DNA of 64,000 bases from Staphylococcus pettenkoferi (lineage in GTDB: Bacteria; Bacillota; Bacilli; Staphylococcales; Staphylococcaceae). Positions within the stretch are counted from its first letter, which is position 1, and the number at the start of each line of letters is the position of its first letter. The stretch lies in contig NZ_PPRN01000028.1 in assembly GCF_002902685.1 (NCBI RefSeq), positions 26,674 through 90,673 of the forward strand. Direction: 5' to 3'. The translations under genes were made by a program, and so were the position numbers. Below the pieces are notes generated by a model. That model worked only from the letters and a program-made list of their open reading frames with translations, made no database searches and was not told the origin of the DNA. Of this stretch, positions 28,867 through 38,651 are shown one piece after another.

Positions 28867-29991
28867 TTATTGACGGACGATCTTCACAATTTCTATCAAC
28901 TGTGCAGTAAGCCGATTTAACTCCTCTATTGCGATACGTTCAGAGGTAGTATGAATATGTTCGTATCCTACACCGAGAATCACAGTTGGGATGCTGAAGC
29001 CATTGATGATATTACCATCTGAACCACCTCCAGCTATAACTGTCCGAGACTCAAGATTTAATGCTTCAGCACTCCGACGAGCGATTTGAGTGACTTCCGC
29101 ATCTTCTGAGATCTTGAATCCTGGATAGCTCGTGGTAATCGTAACTTGAGCTGATGTGCCATGTTGCTCTGCCGTTGATTCAAACGTTTCTTTCATATGT
29201 TGAACTTGAGCTTCAACCTTAGCTGTATCATGAGAACGCGCTTCAGCATGAATTGTAACTTCATCCGCTACAATGTTCGTTGCTGACCCACCTTCAAAGC
29301 GACCGATATTAGCTGTTGTCACCTCATCAATTTGGCCTAATTTCATGCGACTAATTGCTTTAGCTGCAATGTTAATTGCACTGACACCTTTGTTAGGCGT
29401 ACTTGCATGAGCTGTGACACCGTAAACTTTCGCATCTACTTTAACCTGAGTTGGTGCACCTACCACCGTCGTGCCTACCGGTTGACTCGCATCGATAGCG
29501 AACCCATATTTAGCGTTTAACAGTTCTGGATTCAATGCACGCGCTCCCAGCAAGCCTGACTCTTCACCTACAGTGATAACGAACTGTATCGGTCCATGTG
29601 CGAAGTCTTGTTCTTGCAACGTACGAATCAGTTCAATAATTGCAGCGAGGCCGGCTTTATCGTCAGCACCAAGAATCGTCGTACCATCTGAGTAAATATA
29701 CCCATCTGCTTTGACTTGAGGTTGAACTTGGCGTCCTGGTACGACTGTATCCATATGACTAGTGAAATAGATGGGGGTTATTGTTTCTTCACCTTGAGTT
29801 GGGGCTAAAGTACATATGAGATTATTGGCACCAAGTCCCTCTTGCTGCCCTGCTTCATCTTCAACAACCTGTAGTCCTAGAGATTCAAATAGAGACTTTA
29901 AGAAAGGTTGAATCGTTGCTTCATGCCCTGTTTCAGAGTCGATTTGTACGAGTTCTAGAAATGTATCGAGTAAACGTTGTTCATTAATCAT
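28867..29991 (-). CDS. M20-family peptidase, tripeptidase T-like
   Basis: Zinc aminopeptidase-type protein of 374 residues. Metal-binding segments are visible: TSHMDTV (about 78-84), the ILGADDKAGLAA loop with the bridging Asp, and the VGEESGLLGARAL block with the catalytic Glu, followed by a dimerisation domain. It resembles Bacillus YqjE and is commonly named tripeptidase; substrate is inferred from family only. Divergent from the Prli42 gene. Confidence 0.88.
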   Translation of the reverse strand: MINEQRLLDTFLELVQIDSETGHEATIQPFLKSLFESLGLQVVEDEAGQQEGLGANNLICTLAPTQGEETITPIYFTSHMDTVVPGRQVQPQVKADGYIYSDGTTILGADDKAGLAAIIELIRTLQEQDFAHGPIQFVITVGEESGLLGARALNPELLNAKYGFAIDASQPVGTTVVGAPTQVKVDAKVYGVTAHASTPNKGVSAINIAAKAISRMKLGQIDEVTTANIGRFEGGSATNIVADEVTIHAEARSHDTAKVEAQVQHMKETFESTAEQHGTSAQVTITTSYPGFKISEDAEVTQIARRSAEALNLESRTVIAGGGSDGNIINGFSIPTVILGVGYEHIHTTSERIAIEELNRLTAQLIEIVKIVRQ

Positions 29992-30215
29992 TGTCTTCGC
30001 TCCCCTTTTCCCTTAATACTTCTAGTATAGAATATAGAAGCATTGAAATGTGGTCAGAAGTATTATTATGTTTGTTGAAGCGCGCTACAATTTTTGTCCT
30101 TAGGATAAAATGTTTTCGTAAAATAAAGCGAATAGGAAGAGCTTTGTACATCAAATTTCTAACCCCCTGGAATTTGGAATACCAAAAATATTAAGAATCT
30201 AGCATTACAACGTGT

Positions 30216-30221
30216 TATAAT
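30216..30221 (+). promoter_or_regulatory. Extended -10 for the Prli42 gene
   Basis: TGTTATAAT contains a perfect TATAAT with the TGn extension, 38 bases before the TTG start. No -35 of quality is seen. Confidence 0.4.
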
Positions 30222-30259
30222 AACGATATATAATATTAAATTGGGATGGAGGATCCACA

Positions 30260-30358
30260 TTGAATAATAAAGTATTTCGAGTAGTTATCATCGTGATGCT
30301 CGTTGCAGTAGTACTCGCGTTGTTGCTAACAAGTCTCGTTATACTTGTTGGTCGTTAA
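30260..30358 (+). CDS. prli42: Prli42-like stressosome-associated small membrane protein
   Basis: A 32-residue protein starting at TTG (30260) seven bases after GGAGG. It has a short charged N-terminus (MNNKVFR) followed by one hydrophobic helix of about 23 residues and an ending GR. Size, the NKxxR start and the V/L-rich helix match Prli42, the small Firmicutes protein that tethers the stressosome to the membrane in Listeria. A dedicated terminator follows 12 bases later, showing a real independent unit. Whether it has a stressosome role in staphylococci is unknown. Confidence 0.8.
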   Translation: MNNKVFRVVIIVMLVAVVLALLLTSLVILVGR

Positions 30359-30369
30359 TAATAATAAAG

Positions 30370-30416
30370 ACGCCTTCTTAACTTGATGTAGTAACTGATC
30401 AAGTTAGGAAGGCGTT
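30370..30416 (+). terminator. Terminator of the Prli42 gene
   Basis: ACGCCTTCTTAACTTGAT and ATCAAGTTAGGAAGGCGT form a long, nearly perfect stem starting 12 bases after the stop, followed by TTGTTGT. Confidence 0.8.
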
Positions 30417-30460
30417 TGTTGTATTCAGGATTTACGATTACTTCTTAATATCTCTTCTCT

Positions 30461-31456
30461 TTAACTTACTTCGCTGTGCATTTTTAAAGAACCAAAGTGA
30501 GATTTAATATTCAAATACTCTTCTAGTTCGTAGAGAATTTGCATGATACTTGCACGCGTTTCAAGTTCGGCATGTGTCGACGGTAAAGGTGCCTCTTGAA
30601 CTTTGAGGCGAATATCATACAAGGAGTGAAGACGCAATACAGTATAATCGTTGCTATTGACATTCTCGCCTACTTCACTGAGCAAACCAGCAAGTTGTTC
30701 AATCGTCTCATCATGACCTTCAATATGCTGAACCAATCTATAAATACGCGTCAGTAAATCAAGTTGTTCTTCACGCATATCAAAGTAATGATAATAGGAG
30801 TTCTCATTACGAACGAAGTGATTTTTAACATCTCTAAAGGCTAAAGATTTCGCTTTCTTAATCGTCAACTTCAAGTGTTGGATATGTTCTTCTACAGCGT
30901 TTATCGAAGATTTTTTATCTTCAGCAAGTAGATAATGACCGAAAGTTGTAAAAATATTACGGAATTGGCTTTCAACATTCTTCTTATACTGATTTAAGTT
31001 GTGATCTAAACTTGGCATGATGAGATTCATGATAAAAGCAATTCCGAGACCCACGCACAAGAGCAACACTTCGTTGATAAATAAATGAAGATCGATGGAC
31101 TCAGCATTAAAGACGTGAAGAAGAATGACGCAACTTGTTATGACGCCCTCTTGAACATTTAATACGACTGTTAAAGGAATGAACAAGAGTACAATTAAAC
31201 CGACGACGAGTGCGTGCTGACCTAAAATACTAAACGCGAGCATACCAATAAGCAATATGATCAGACAGGAAATGAATCTAGAAACGATAGCTTGCAATGA
31301 GTGCACTTTCGTGTGCTTAATGCACAAGACAACTAAAATGGCACTAGATGCAAAATTATCTAGACCAATGAGTTTGGCGATAATAATACCTAGTGCCATT
31401 CCGACAGCCGTCTTGATCGTTCTAAATCCAATACGATATGGATTTAAACTTAACAT
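30461..31456 (-). CDS. FUSC/aromatic acid exporter-like membrane protein
   Basis: Membrane protein of 331 residues. The first 150 residues form about five to six hydrophobic helices (GFRTIKTAVGMALGIIIAKL; LVVGLIVLLFIPLTVVL; LLLCVGLGIAFIMNLIM); the remainder is a soluble helical domain, as in the ArAE/DUF939 family. Proposed to export aromatic or related compounds, but function here is unknown. It lies 12 bp downstream of the bacilliredoxin gene and may be co-transcribed with it. Confidence 0.8.
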   Translation of the reverse strand: MLSLNPYRIGFRTIKTAVGMALGIIIAKLIGLDNFASSAILVVLCIKHTKVHSLQAIVSRFISCLIILLIGMLAFSILGQHALVVGLIVLLFIPLTVVLNVQEGVITSCVILLHVFNAESIDLHLFINEVLLLCVGLGIAFIMNLIMPSLDHNLNQYKKNVESQFRNIFTTFGHYLLAEDKKSSINAVEEHIQHLKLTIKKAKSLAFRDVKNHFVRNENSYYHYFDMREEQLDLLTRIYRLVQHIEGHDETIEQLAGLLSEVGENVNSNDYTVLRLHSLYDIRLKVQEAPLPSTHAELETRASIMQILYELEEYLNIKSHFGSLKMHSEVS

Positions 31457-31468
31457 GAGTGACGACCT

Positions 31469-31906
31469 CTATCTTTCTTCACAATATTCATCGAATAAGT
31501 TCTGTAATTGTGTAATTACATCCATGATATCGTGACCTTCAATTTGATGACGTTCTAACATTGCTTTTGTTTCGCCATCTTTCACAAGTGCAAATGATGG
31601 ACTTGATGGTGGATAACCTTCAAAGTAGTCACGAGCACGTTGCGTTGCTTCTTTGTCTTGACCTGCAAAGACACTGACTAAGCGGTCGGGTAACTTGTCA
31701 AAGTGAAGTGCATGTTGTGCAGCTGGTCTCGCAATACCACCAGCACAGCCACATACTGAGTTTACCATTACAAGTGTCGTACCATCTTGTTGTAATACAT
31801 TATCAACTTCTTCAGCAGTAGTGAGTTGCTCGTAACCAGCTTCTTCGATTTCGTTACGTGCTTGTTCAACTACATCGTTCATATATAGATCAAAGTTTAA
31901 ATCCAT
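31469..31906 (-). CDS. brxB: Bacilliredoxin, BrxA/BrxB family
   Basis: Thiol-disulfide protein of 145 residues that removes bacillithiol from mixed disulfides on proteins. The family CGC motif is present in [15 protein letters not shown] (about 51-65). Position beside the bkd cluster matches the locus called brxB (yqiW) in S. aureus, hence the choice over brxA. Its partner reductase YpdA is encoded at 6-7 kb. It follows bkdB after 76 bp without a visible terminator. Confidence 0.88.
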   Translation of the reverse strand: MDLNFDLYMNDVVEQARNEIEEAGYEQLTTAEEVDNVLQQDGTTLVMVNSVCGCAGGIARPAAQHALHFDKLPDRLVSVFAGQDKEATQRARDYFEGYPPSSPSFALVKDGETKAMLERHQIEGHDIMDVITQLQNLFDEYCEER

Positions 31907-31982
31907 GTTTTAATCAGCCTCCGTTGGAATACTTACGTTTATTCTACTAATTTCTGTCTCTAACATCAATATACCTGTTTAC

Positions 31983-33302
31983 TTAATAGATGCTTGTGTA
32001 TTCAATAGAATATTGTTCTACACGTTTTTTCACTGCTTGCATGAAACGTCCGGTAAGTAGTCCGTCTAGAATACGGTGATCGATTGAAATACAGAGATTA
32101 ACCATGTGACGAATGGCAATCATATCATCGATAACGACAGGTTTTTTGACGATGGATTCGACTTGAAGAATCGCAGCCTGTGGATGATTAATAATACCCA
32201 TTGAAGATACTGAGCCAAAGGTACCTGTGCTGTTCACTGTGAATGTACCGCCTACCATATCTTCAGCTGTTAGTTTCTGTTGACGCGCCTTAGTTGCGAG
32301 TTCGTTAACTTCACGTGCAATACCTTTAATCGATTTTTCATCTGCATGCTTAATTACGGGTACGTAAAGCTTATTCTCATCAGCCACTGCAATAGAGATG
32401 TTGATATCTTTATGCACCACGATTTCGTCGCCTTGCCAACTGCTATTGAGCAGTGGATATTCTTTCAATGATTCCGCAACAGCTTTGATAAAGAACGCAA
32501 AGTATGTGAGGTTGTAACCCTCTTTCTTTTTAAAATCAGCCTTGTATTGATTACGTGTATTGACTAATGATGTCGCATCAGCTTCGACCATCATCCAACC
32601 ATGTGGAATTTCTGTCGCACTTCTAACCATGTTATTCGCAATCTGTTTACGCACGCCAGCGACTGGAATCGTTGAATCTCCATCTTGTGGTGCAACAGTT
32701 TCTTGTGAAGATTGAGCTGGTGCTGGTGATGCTTGTGACTGTTGTGAAGGTTCAGAATGCACATTGTTGTTACCAGTTTGAATCGCTTTCTCAATATCTT
32801 TCTTCGTCACACGACCTTCAAATCCAGTACCTTCAACTTGTGATAAATCGATGTCATGTTCACTAGCTAAGCGGAATACAACTGGAGAATAACGCCCATT
32901 ATTCTTCGGTTGAGATGTCGCTTGAGATTGAGAAGTGGTTACTTGAGACGCAGAAGATGGAGTCGTAGAAGTTTGTTCTGATTGGTCTTCGCGATCTTGT
33001 GAAGAAACGTCTGATGCTTCACTTTGCTCTTCCTCAGTTTCCGTTGAAGCGGAACTGGAATCTTCTTCTCCTTCTACCTCTAAATGACAAATAACTGAAC
33101 CTACTGAGACCGTTTCACCTTCTTCGACATCAATCGATTGGATGGTACCCGCGTGAGTCGACGGTACTTCGGCAGTTACCTTGTCAGTGATTACCTCACA
33201 GATGGGATCGTATTCTTCTACTGTATCGCCTACTGAGACGAGCCATTGTTCAATTGTGCCTTCATGAACACTTTCACCTAATTTCGGCATCTTAAGTTCC
33301 AT
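31983..33302 (-). CDS. bkdB: Branched-chain 2-oxoacid dehydrogenase E2 (acyltransferase)
   Basis: Dihydrolipoyl acyltransferase core of the complex that turns leucine-, isoleucine- and valine-derived keto acids into acyl-CoA primers for branched fatty acids. The 439 residues contain an N-terminal lipoyl domain with the target Lys in ITDKVTAEVPS (about 43), a Ser/Gln/Thr-rich linker, a peripheral subunit-binding domain (YSPVVFRLASEHDIDLSQVEG) and a catalytic domain ending with DHRILDG. Fourth gene of lpdA-bkdAA-bkdAB-bkdB. Confidence 0.95.
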   Translation of the reverse strand: MELKMPKLGESVHEGTIEQWLVSVGDTVEEYDPICEVITDKVTAEVPSTHAGTIQSIDVEEGETVSVGSVICHLEVEGEEDSSSASTETEEEQSEASDVSSQDREDQSEQTSTTPSSASQVTTSQSQATSQPKNNGRYSPVVFRLASEHDIDLSQVEGTGFEGRVTKKDIEKAIQTGNNNVHSEPSQQSQASPAPAQSSQETVAPQDGDSTIPVAGVRKQIANNMVRSATEIPHGWMMVEADATSLVNTRNQYKADFKKKEGYNLTYFAFFIKAVAESLKEYPLLNSSWQGDEIVVHKDINISIAVADENKLYVPVIKHADEKSIKGIAREVNELATKARQQKLTAEDMVGGTFTVNSTGTFGSVSSMGIINHPQAAILQVESIVKKPVVIDDMIAIRHMVNLCISIDHRILDGLLTGRFMQAVKKRVEQYSIEYTSIY

Positions 33303-33314
33303 AGGTCATCCTCC

Positions 33315-34298
33315 TTAGAATTCTGCTAACTCACGCATTTTATTCTTAATCTTATCAGGGTTCATCATAAACTCATCTTCTAATGGTGGTGAGAAAGGCA
33401 TGGACGGAACATCAGGGCCAGCGAGTCGCATGATTGGTGCATCTAAGTCAAAGAGACAGTTCTCTGCAATAATGGCTGCGACTTCCGACATTACACTACC
33501 CTCAAGATTGTCTTCAGTGATGAGTAATATTTTACCTGTACGTTTCGCACGTTCAATAATCGTTTCTTTATCAAGTGGATAAACCGTACGTAAATCGACG
33601 ACTTCCACATCAATACCCTCATCAGCAAGTGCATCGGCAGCTTGAATACTGTAATTGACACATAAACCGTATGTAAAGACAGTGAGATCGTGTCCTTCTC
33701 TCTTCACATCAGCCTGGTATAACGGAACCGTATAATAGTCTTCAGGCACTTCTTCTTTCAATAAGCGATACGCTTTTTTGTGCTCGAAATACAATACAGG
33801 ATCGTTGGATTCGATTGAAGCAAGTAACAATCCCTTTGCATCGTATGGTGACGATGGGATGACAATTGTCAGTCCAGGTGTAGAAGCAAAGACACTTTCA
33901 ATACTTTGAGAATGATAAAGTGCACCATGAATACCGCCACCAAATGGAGAACGAATTGTTAAAGGTGCTTGCCAACCGTTATTTGAACGGTAACGCATCT
34001 TAGCAGCTTCACTAATAATTTGGTTGGAGGCAGGTAAGATATATTCAGCAAATTGAATTTCAGCGACTGGACGTTTACCCATCATGGCTGCACCGATTGC
34101 GGTACCTACAATATTAGATTCAGCGAGCGGTGTGTCGATAACACGTTCGATGCCAAAGCGTTCTTGAAGCCCTAGTGTCACACCGAAGACGCCACCTTTT
34201 TTACCTACGTCTTCACCGAGAACGAAGACATCGTCGTCTTTCTCCATCGCTTGATGCATCGCTTGGTGGATGGCCTCTAAATATGATAATTTCGTCAT
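33315..34298 (-). CDS. bkdAB: Branched-chain 2-oxoacid dehydrogenase E1 beta
   Basis: Beta subunit of the thiamine-diphosphate-dependent decarboxylase. The 327-residue protein has the transketolase-like pyrimidine-binding part (VFVLGEDVGKKGGVFGVTLGL, FAEYILPASNQIISEAAK) and the C-terminal domain with VVDLRTVYPLDKETI. It overlaps bkdAA by 4 bp and precedes bkdB by 12 bp. Confidence 0.95.
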   Translation of the reverse strand: MTKLSYLEAIHQAMHQAMEKDDDVFVLGEDVGKKGGVFGVTLGLQERFGIERVIDTPLAESNIVGTAIGAAMMGKRPVAEIQFAEYILPASNQIISEAAKMRYRSNNGWQAPLTIRSPFGGGIHGALYHSQSIESVFASTPGLTIVIPSSPYDAKGLLLASIESNDPVLYFEHKKAYRLLKEEVPEDYYTVPLYQADVKREGHDLTVFTYGLCVNYSIQAADALADEGIDVEVVDLRTVYPLDKETIIERAKRTGKILLITEDNLEGSVMSEVAAIIAENCLFDLDAPIMRLAGPDVPSMPFSPPLEDEFMMNPDKIKNKMRELAEF

Positions 34299-35290
34299 GC
34301 TTCTATGCTCCCTTCATCGTAGACATGCGTGTAAGTCTCTTGTGCATCTGGATAAGGTGCTTGTTCTGCTTCTTTCGTTGCTTTATTTACAATATCTTTG
34401 TGCTCTTGTTCAAGCGCATCTAGCCAGTCTTGATCGATGATGCCTTGTTCTAGTAAGTAGTTTTTAAAACGGAGATTACAGTCTAAATCTTTGAGACCAT
34501 CTCGAATTTCTTGTGAACGGTATTTATCATCATCGTCGGAGGAATGTGGCGTCATACGAGTACACATTGCTTCTATAAGTGTCGCACCTTCGCCATTAAT
34601 CGCGCGTTCACGTGCTTCTTTCATCGCTTTATACATCGCAATCGGATCATTGCCGTCAACTTGTTCGCCATGCATACCATATCCTAATGCTCGGTCGGAT
34701 AATTTTTCAGCGCCATATTGTAAATTGTCTGGAACTGAGATGGCGTATTTGTTATTTTCAATAACACAAATAAATGGCAGGTTATGTACACCAGCGAAGT
34801 TTAATCCTTCATGGAAGTCACCTTGATTAGAACTTCCTTCACCTACTGTACTCATAGCGATGTTAGGCTTTTTATCCATCTTTAAAGATAAAGCTGCACC
34901 CACCGCATGGAGTATTTGCGTTCCTACCGGTGAACTTTGTGACAGTATACCTAATGATTTTTGACTAAAATGAGATGGCATTTGTTTACCACCAGAGTTG
35001 ATGTCGTCCCTTTTAGCAAAGGCAGAAAGCATCGTATCTAATGGTGTCATACCTAAGTATGTAACGAACGCTAAATCACGGTAGTATGGTGAGGAGATGT
35101 CACCTTCTTCCATTGCATAGGCCATGCCAATTTGGGTAGCTTCTTGACCCTGACAACTAATCACGAATGGAATCTTACCTGAGCGATTGAGCAACCACAT
35201 GCGCTCATCTATCTTACGGCCGAGATCCATCCATTTATACATCGTTTTCAAATCATCTTCGTTCAGACCGACACTTCGATAGTCAATCAT
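34295..35290 (-). CDS. bkdAA: Branched-chain 2-oxoacid dehydrogenase E1 alpha
   Basis: Alpha subunit binding thiamine diphosphate; the GEGSSNQGDFHEGLNFAGV segment (about 154-172) is the ThDP/Mg motif (GDG-x-NN type, here GEGSSN). The 331 residues also show YRDLAFVTYLGMTP and the phospho-loop equivalent RMTPHSSDDDDKYR. Pairs with the overlapping bkdAB; lpdA lies 15 bp upstream. Confidence 0.95.
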   Translation of the reverse strand: MIDYRSVGLNEDDLKTMYKWMDLGRKIDERMWLLNRSGKIPFVISCQGQEATQIGMAYAMEEGDISSPYYRDLAFVTYLGMTPLDTMLSAFAKRDDINSGGKQMPSHFSQKSLGILSQSSPVGTQILHAVGAALSLKMDKKPNIAMSTVGEGSSNQGDFHEGLNFAGVHNLPFICVIENNKYAISVPDNLQYGAEKLSDRALGYGMHGEQVDGNDPIAMYKAMKEARERAINGEGATLIEAMCTRMTPHSSDDDDKYRSQEIRDGLKDLDCNLRFKNYLLEQGIIDQDWLDALEQEHKDIVNKATKEAEQAPYPDAQETYTHVYDEGSIEA

Positions 35291-35305
35291 CTTATTTCCT
35301 CCTTC

Positions 35306-36730
35306 TTAAACGTGAATTGAACGTTCTTCAATCTTTAATCCGAGTTCCATTAACACTTCAGATAGAGATGGATGGGCATGGGTAGTTAAGCCTAATTCCA
35401 AAGCAGAACCGTTCATAAATTGAAGTAATGAGACTTCGTTAATCAATTCCGTAACATGAGGCCCAATCATTGCGAGACCTAATATATCATTGGTTGCATT
35501 ATCGATAACCACTTCACAGAATCCCTTATCTTTGTCTGGCGTATCAATTACGGCTTTACCGATTGCAGCGAATGGGACTTTTTGCACAGTAATTTCATAA
35601 CCCTGTTCTTTCGCTTGTTCTTCACTCAAACCTATAGATGCTACTTCTGGATTGGTATAAATACAACGTGGCATTTGATTGTAATCCACTGCTATTGGAC
35701 CTGCATCAAACATATGGTCTACGGCAGTGATGCCTTCCTTAGAACCTACATGAGCAAGTTGTAACTGTCCAATGCAATCGCCTGCAGCATAGATATGACT
35801 TTCATTCGTTTGTTGGTAAGCGTTCGTCTGGATGTGGTGCTGTTGATTGGTTTGCACTTTCGTATTATTCAAGCCGATATCATCTGTATTTGGAACACGA
35901 CCGATAGCGACGAGACATTTGTCAAAGCTTTGCTCAGTATCCTCAAGTTGTATCGTAACGCCATTTGAATGATCAGTGGAAGCCGTTTCTTCACTTAAGG
36001 CTGTGTTCTCATAGAAAGTCACACCTTTCTGAGCTAGAGAACGACGTAATGTTTGCGCTACCCTTTTACTTTCGTTAGGTAAAATGCGCGGTCCAGCTTC
36101 GATGACAGTGACAATGACACCCAAATCATTGAATAAAGACGCAAATTCTAAACCGATGACACCACCACCAATAATCGCTATAGACTGTGGCAACGTTTCG
36201 AGTTGTAATACGTCGTCGCTAGATAAGACGGTTTGATGATTGAAAGGTAGAAATGGCAATTCTGCTGGACGCGAGCCGGTAGCAATTAACACATGTTGGT
36301 TAGGAATAAGTGTGGACTCACCATCTTCAAATTCAACTGCAATCGTACCACATTGAGGAGAGAAGATGGATGGGCCTAGAATACGGCCTGTACCATTATA
36401 AACATCAATGTGATTCTGTTTCATTAAATGCTGAACACCTTGATACATTTGATCAACGATTGCTTGTTTACGTTTCATCATATCAGAAATATCGAAATCG
36501 AAACACGCGACGTTCACTCCAAATTCTGAAGCTTGAGCCACTGTTTGTACGACTTCAGCAGATTTTAACAATGCTTTTGTAGGGATACATCCTTGATGTA
36601 GACATGTGCCGCCGAGTAAAGAACGTTCCACTATTGCTACTTTCTTACCTAATTGTGACGCACGAATCGCTGCGACATAACCCGCAGTTCCGCCGCCTAG
36701 TATGACGAGATCATATTGTTCTTCAGCCAT
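35306..36730 (-). CDS. lpdA: Dihydrolipoyl dehydrogenase (E3)
   Basis: FAD enzyme reoxidising dihydrolipoamide of E2. The 474 residues have GGGTAGYVAA (FAD), the redox disulfide GGTCLHQGCIPTKALL (about 40-55), an NAD motif GGGVIGLEFASL, AAGDCIGQLQLAHV, and the C-terminal HAHPSLSE with the catalytic His-Glu pair. First gene of the bkd operon. The 221 bp upstream, up to recN, hold a TAAAAT -10 candidate and a TGATAAT Fur-like half-site. Confidence 0.95.
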   Translation of the reverse strand: MAEEQYDLVILGGGTAGYVAAIRASQLGKKVAIVERSLLGGTCLHQGCIPTKALLKSAEVVQTVAQASEFGVNVACFDFDISDMMKRKQAIVDQMYQGVQHLMKQNHIDVYNGTGRILGPSIFSPQCGTIAVEFEDGESTLIPNQHVLIATGSRPAELPFLPFNHQTVLSSDDVLQLETLPQSIAIIGGGVIGLEFASLFNDLGVIVTVIEAGPRILPNESKRVAQTLRRSLAQKGVTFYENTALSEETASTDHSNGVTIQLEDTEQSFDKCLVAIGRVPNTDDIGLNNTKVQTNQQHHIQTNAYQQTNESHIYAAGDCIGQLQLAHVGSKEGITAVDHMFDAGPIAVDYNQMPRCIYTNPEVASIGLSEEQAKEQGYEITVQKVPFAAIGKAVIDTPDKDKGFCEVVIDNATNDILGLAMIGPHVTELINEVSLLQFMNGSALELGLTTHAHPSLSEVLMELGLKIEERSIHV

Positions 36731-36888
36731 AATTTTACTCCAATCTATACAGGTTTAAGCGTGTGAGGTATTATTTATAGTTAACATGTTTGCTCAAAAG
36801 TTATTCCACAGTACATTTTACCTTAAAGCAACATAATAGAAAATGATAATCACTCATAATTGTTATTAGTTATTAAGACAACGTTAAG

Positions 36889-36943
36889 CAACTGTGAAAT
36901 AAGTTAGTTACTATTGGTGTTCTAACCTATCTCACAGTTGATC
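36889..36943 (-). terminator. Possible recN terminator
   Basis: AACTGTGAGATA-GGTTAG pairs with CTAAC-TTATTTCACAGTT around a long loop just past the recN stop. The stem is good, but no T-run follows, so termination is uncertain. Confidence 0.4.
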
Positions 36944-36951
36944 TGAATCGC

Positions 36952-38631
36952 TTATGCGCGTTGATTCTGTTCAATCATTTCTTTCGCATTCTGACGTGTG
37001 AGTTCAGTCACATTAGCTCCTGAAATCATACGTGCAATTTCGCCTATTCGAGCATCTCCGGTAAGCTCTTCAACGTGTGTCGTCGTGCGCTCATCCTCTG
37101 TCGTACCTTTCGTGATGAGTAAGTGATGATCACTCATCGTTGCCACTTGAGGAAGATGTGAAATACAAATAACTTGAATATGCTCAGCTAAATCTCTCAT
37201 CTTCTCAGCCATCTTCTGAGCAGCTTGGCCTGAGACGCCTGAATCTACTTCATCAAAGAGAATCGCTGTTTGACCTCTTGATTTCACAAAGATTGTTTTT
37301 AAGGCAAGCATGATACGAGAAAGCTCGCCGCCAGAAGCGATTTTATTTAAACTCTTTAACGGTTCGCCCCGGTTTGGACTAATTAAGAATTCTACAAACT
37401 CGATGCCTTCACGATTCGGTTGTTCGAGTGGTTTGAATGAAATCTCTAAATTCGCATCTTTCATTTGTAGATTCTGAATTTCATCAACGATATGTTCTCT
37501 TAACGTTTGCGCTACTTTGCGACGCGCTTTAGAAAGCTTTTGACCAATATCAAGTACTTGATGATATAAATTTGAGATTTCTTCTCTTAATTGAGAGGTG
37601 CTTTCTTCGTAATTCTCTATTTTATTAATTTCATTTTCAATTTTTGCTTGATACTTAATGAGTTCCGAAACGTCTTTGCCATACTTACGCTTCAAATTGT
37701 TAAGTAAGTTCATGCGTGATTCTAATTCGTTTAAATATTGTTCATCAAACTCTGTATTCGTCAGTTCGTCATAGAGTTGATGCTTTGCATCTTCCAACGT
37801 ATAGTAGAATTGATCAACCTCTTCTTTGAGCGTTTGATATTGCTCAGGCAGTATTTCATTGACACGCTCAAGTTGATTGCTCAACTCATACAAACGATCT
37901 GGAATAGCATGCTCATCCGTTAAAGTAAGATGCGCATTATTTAAAGCAATATTGAGATTCTCAGAGTTCTTAATACGGTTGATATCCGTTTCTAGCTCTT
38001 CAACTTCATCTTCTCTAAGATGTGCTTCTTTAAGTTCATCATTTTGAAACTTTAATAAATCGAGCCGTTGAAGCAAAGCTTGATCGGCTGATTCTAACTC
38101 GGATAGTTCTTTCTTCTTAGCCATATATTTATCATATGTTGACGTATAATCGTCTAATAAATTGGCATATTGTCCTTCTGCATAATTATCTAATAATTGT
38201 AGATGATACTTTTGTTTCAATAATGTTTGCGTCTCATGCTGACCATGGATATCGAGTAATTCTTGCATGACACGTCGCAAATCTGCCAGTGTAACGACTT
38301 GGTTATTGATACGGCAAATACTTTTACCAGAGCTAAAAATCTCTCGCTTAACTAATAAGAAATCCTCATCTACATCGATAGACATATCTTCGAGAATGGA
38401 GATGGCGTCTTTACTTTCATCTATGTCGAATATGCCTTCGATGATCGCTTTCTTCTCGCCATGGCGCACGTAATCAGAAGACGCACGCATCCCGATGAGT
38501 TGGCCAATTGCATCAATGATGATGGACTTACCCGCACCTGTTTCACCACTGAGCACCGTTAAGCCATCAGAGAGGTGAATTTCTAAAGTATCAATAATTG
38601 CAAACTGTTTAATAGATAAGGTTTGTAACAT
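36952..38631 (-). CDS. recN: DNA repair protein RecN
   Basis: SMC-like ATPase that responds early to double-strand breaks. The 559-residue protein has N-terminal Walker A SGETGAGKSIIIDAI (about 28-42), a central coiled coil (about 155-350), and the C-terminal ABC signature IASGGELSRIMLALK with Walker B TAILFDEVDSGVSG and the ISHLPQVA loop. It follows argR by 20 bp on the same strand, as in Bacillus. Confidence 0.96.
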   Translation of the reverse strand: MLQTLSIKQFAIIDTLEIHLSDGLTVLSGETGAGKSIIIDAIGQLIGMRASSDYVRHGEKKAIIEGIFDIDESKDAISILEDMSIDVDEDFLLVKREIFSSGKSICRINNQVVTLADLRRVMQELLDIHGQHETQTLLKQKYHLQLLDNYAEGQYANLLDDYTSTYDKYMAKKKELSELESADQALLQRLDLLKFQNDELKEAHLREDEVEELETDINRIKNSENLNIALNNAHLTLTDEHAIPDRLYELSNQLERVNEILPEQYQTLKEEVDQFYYTLEDAKHQLYDELTNTEFDEQYLNELESRMNLLNNLKRKYGKDVSELIKYQAKIENEINKIENYEESTSQLREEISNLYHQVLDIGQKLSKARRKVAQTLREHIVDEIQNLQMKDANLEISFKPLEQPNREGIEFVEFLISPNRGEPLKSLNKIASGGELSRIMLALKTIFVKSRGQTAILFDEVDSGVSGQAAQKMAEKMRDLAEHIQVICISHLPQVATMSDHHLLITKGTTEDERTTTHVEELTGDARIGEIARMISGANVTELTRQNAKEMIEQNQRA

Positions 38632-38651
38632 TGAAGTTCACTTCCTTATGC

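Noticed and set aside
36838..36860. Possible Fur box upstream of lpdA (TGATAATCACTCATA)
   Set aside because: Only one half matches the 7-1-7 pattern; the second half is poor, so not listed as a site.
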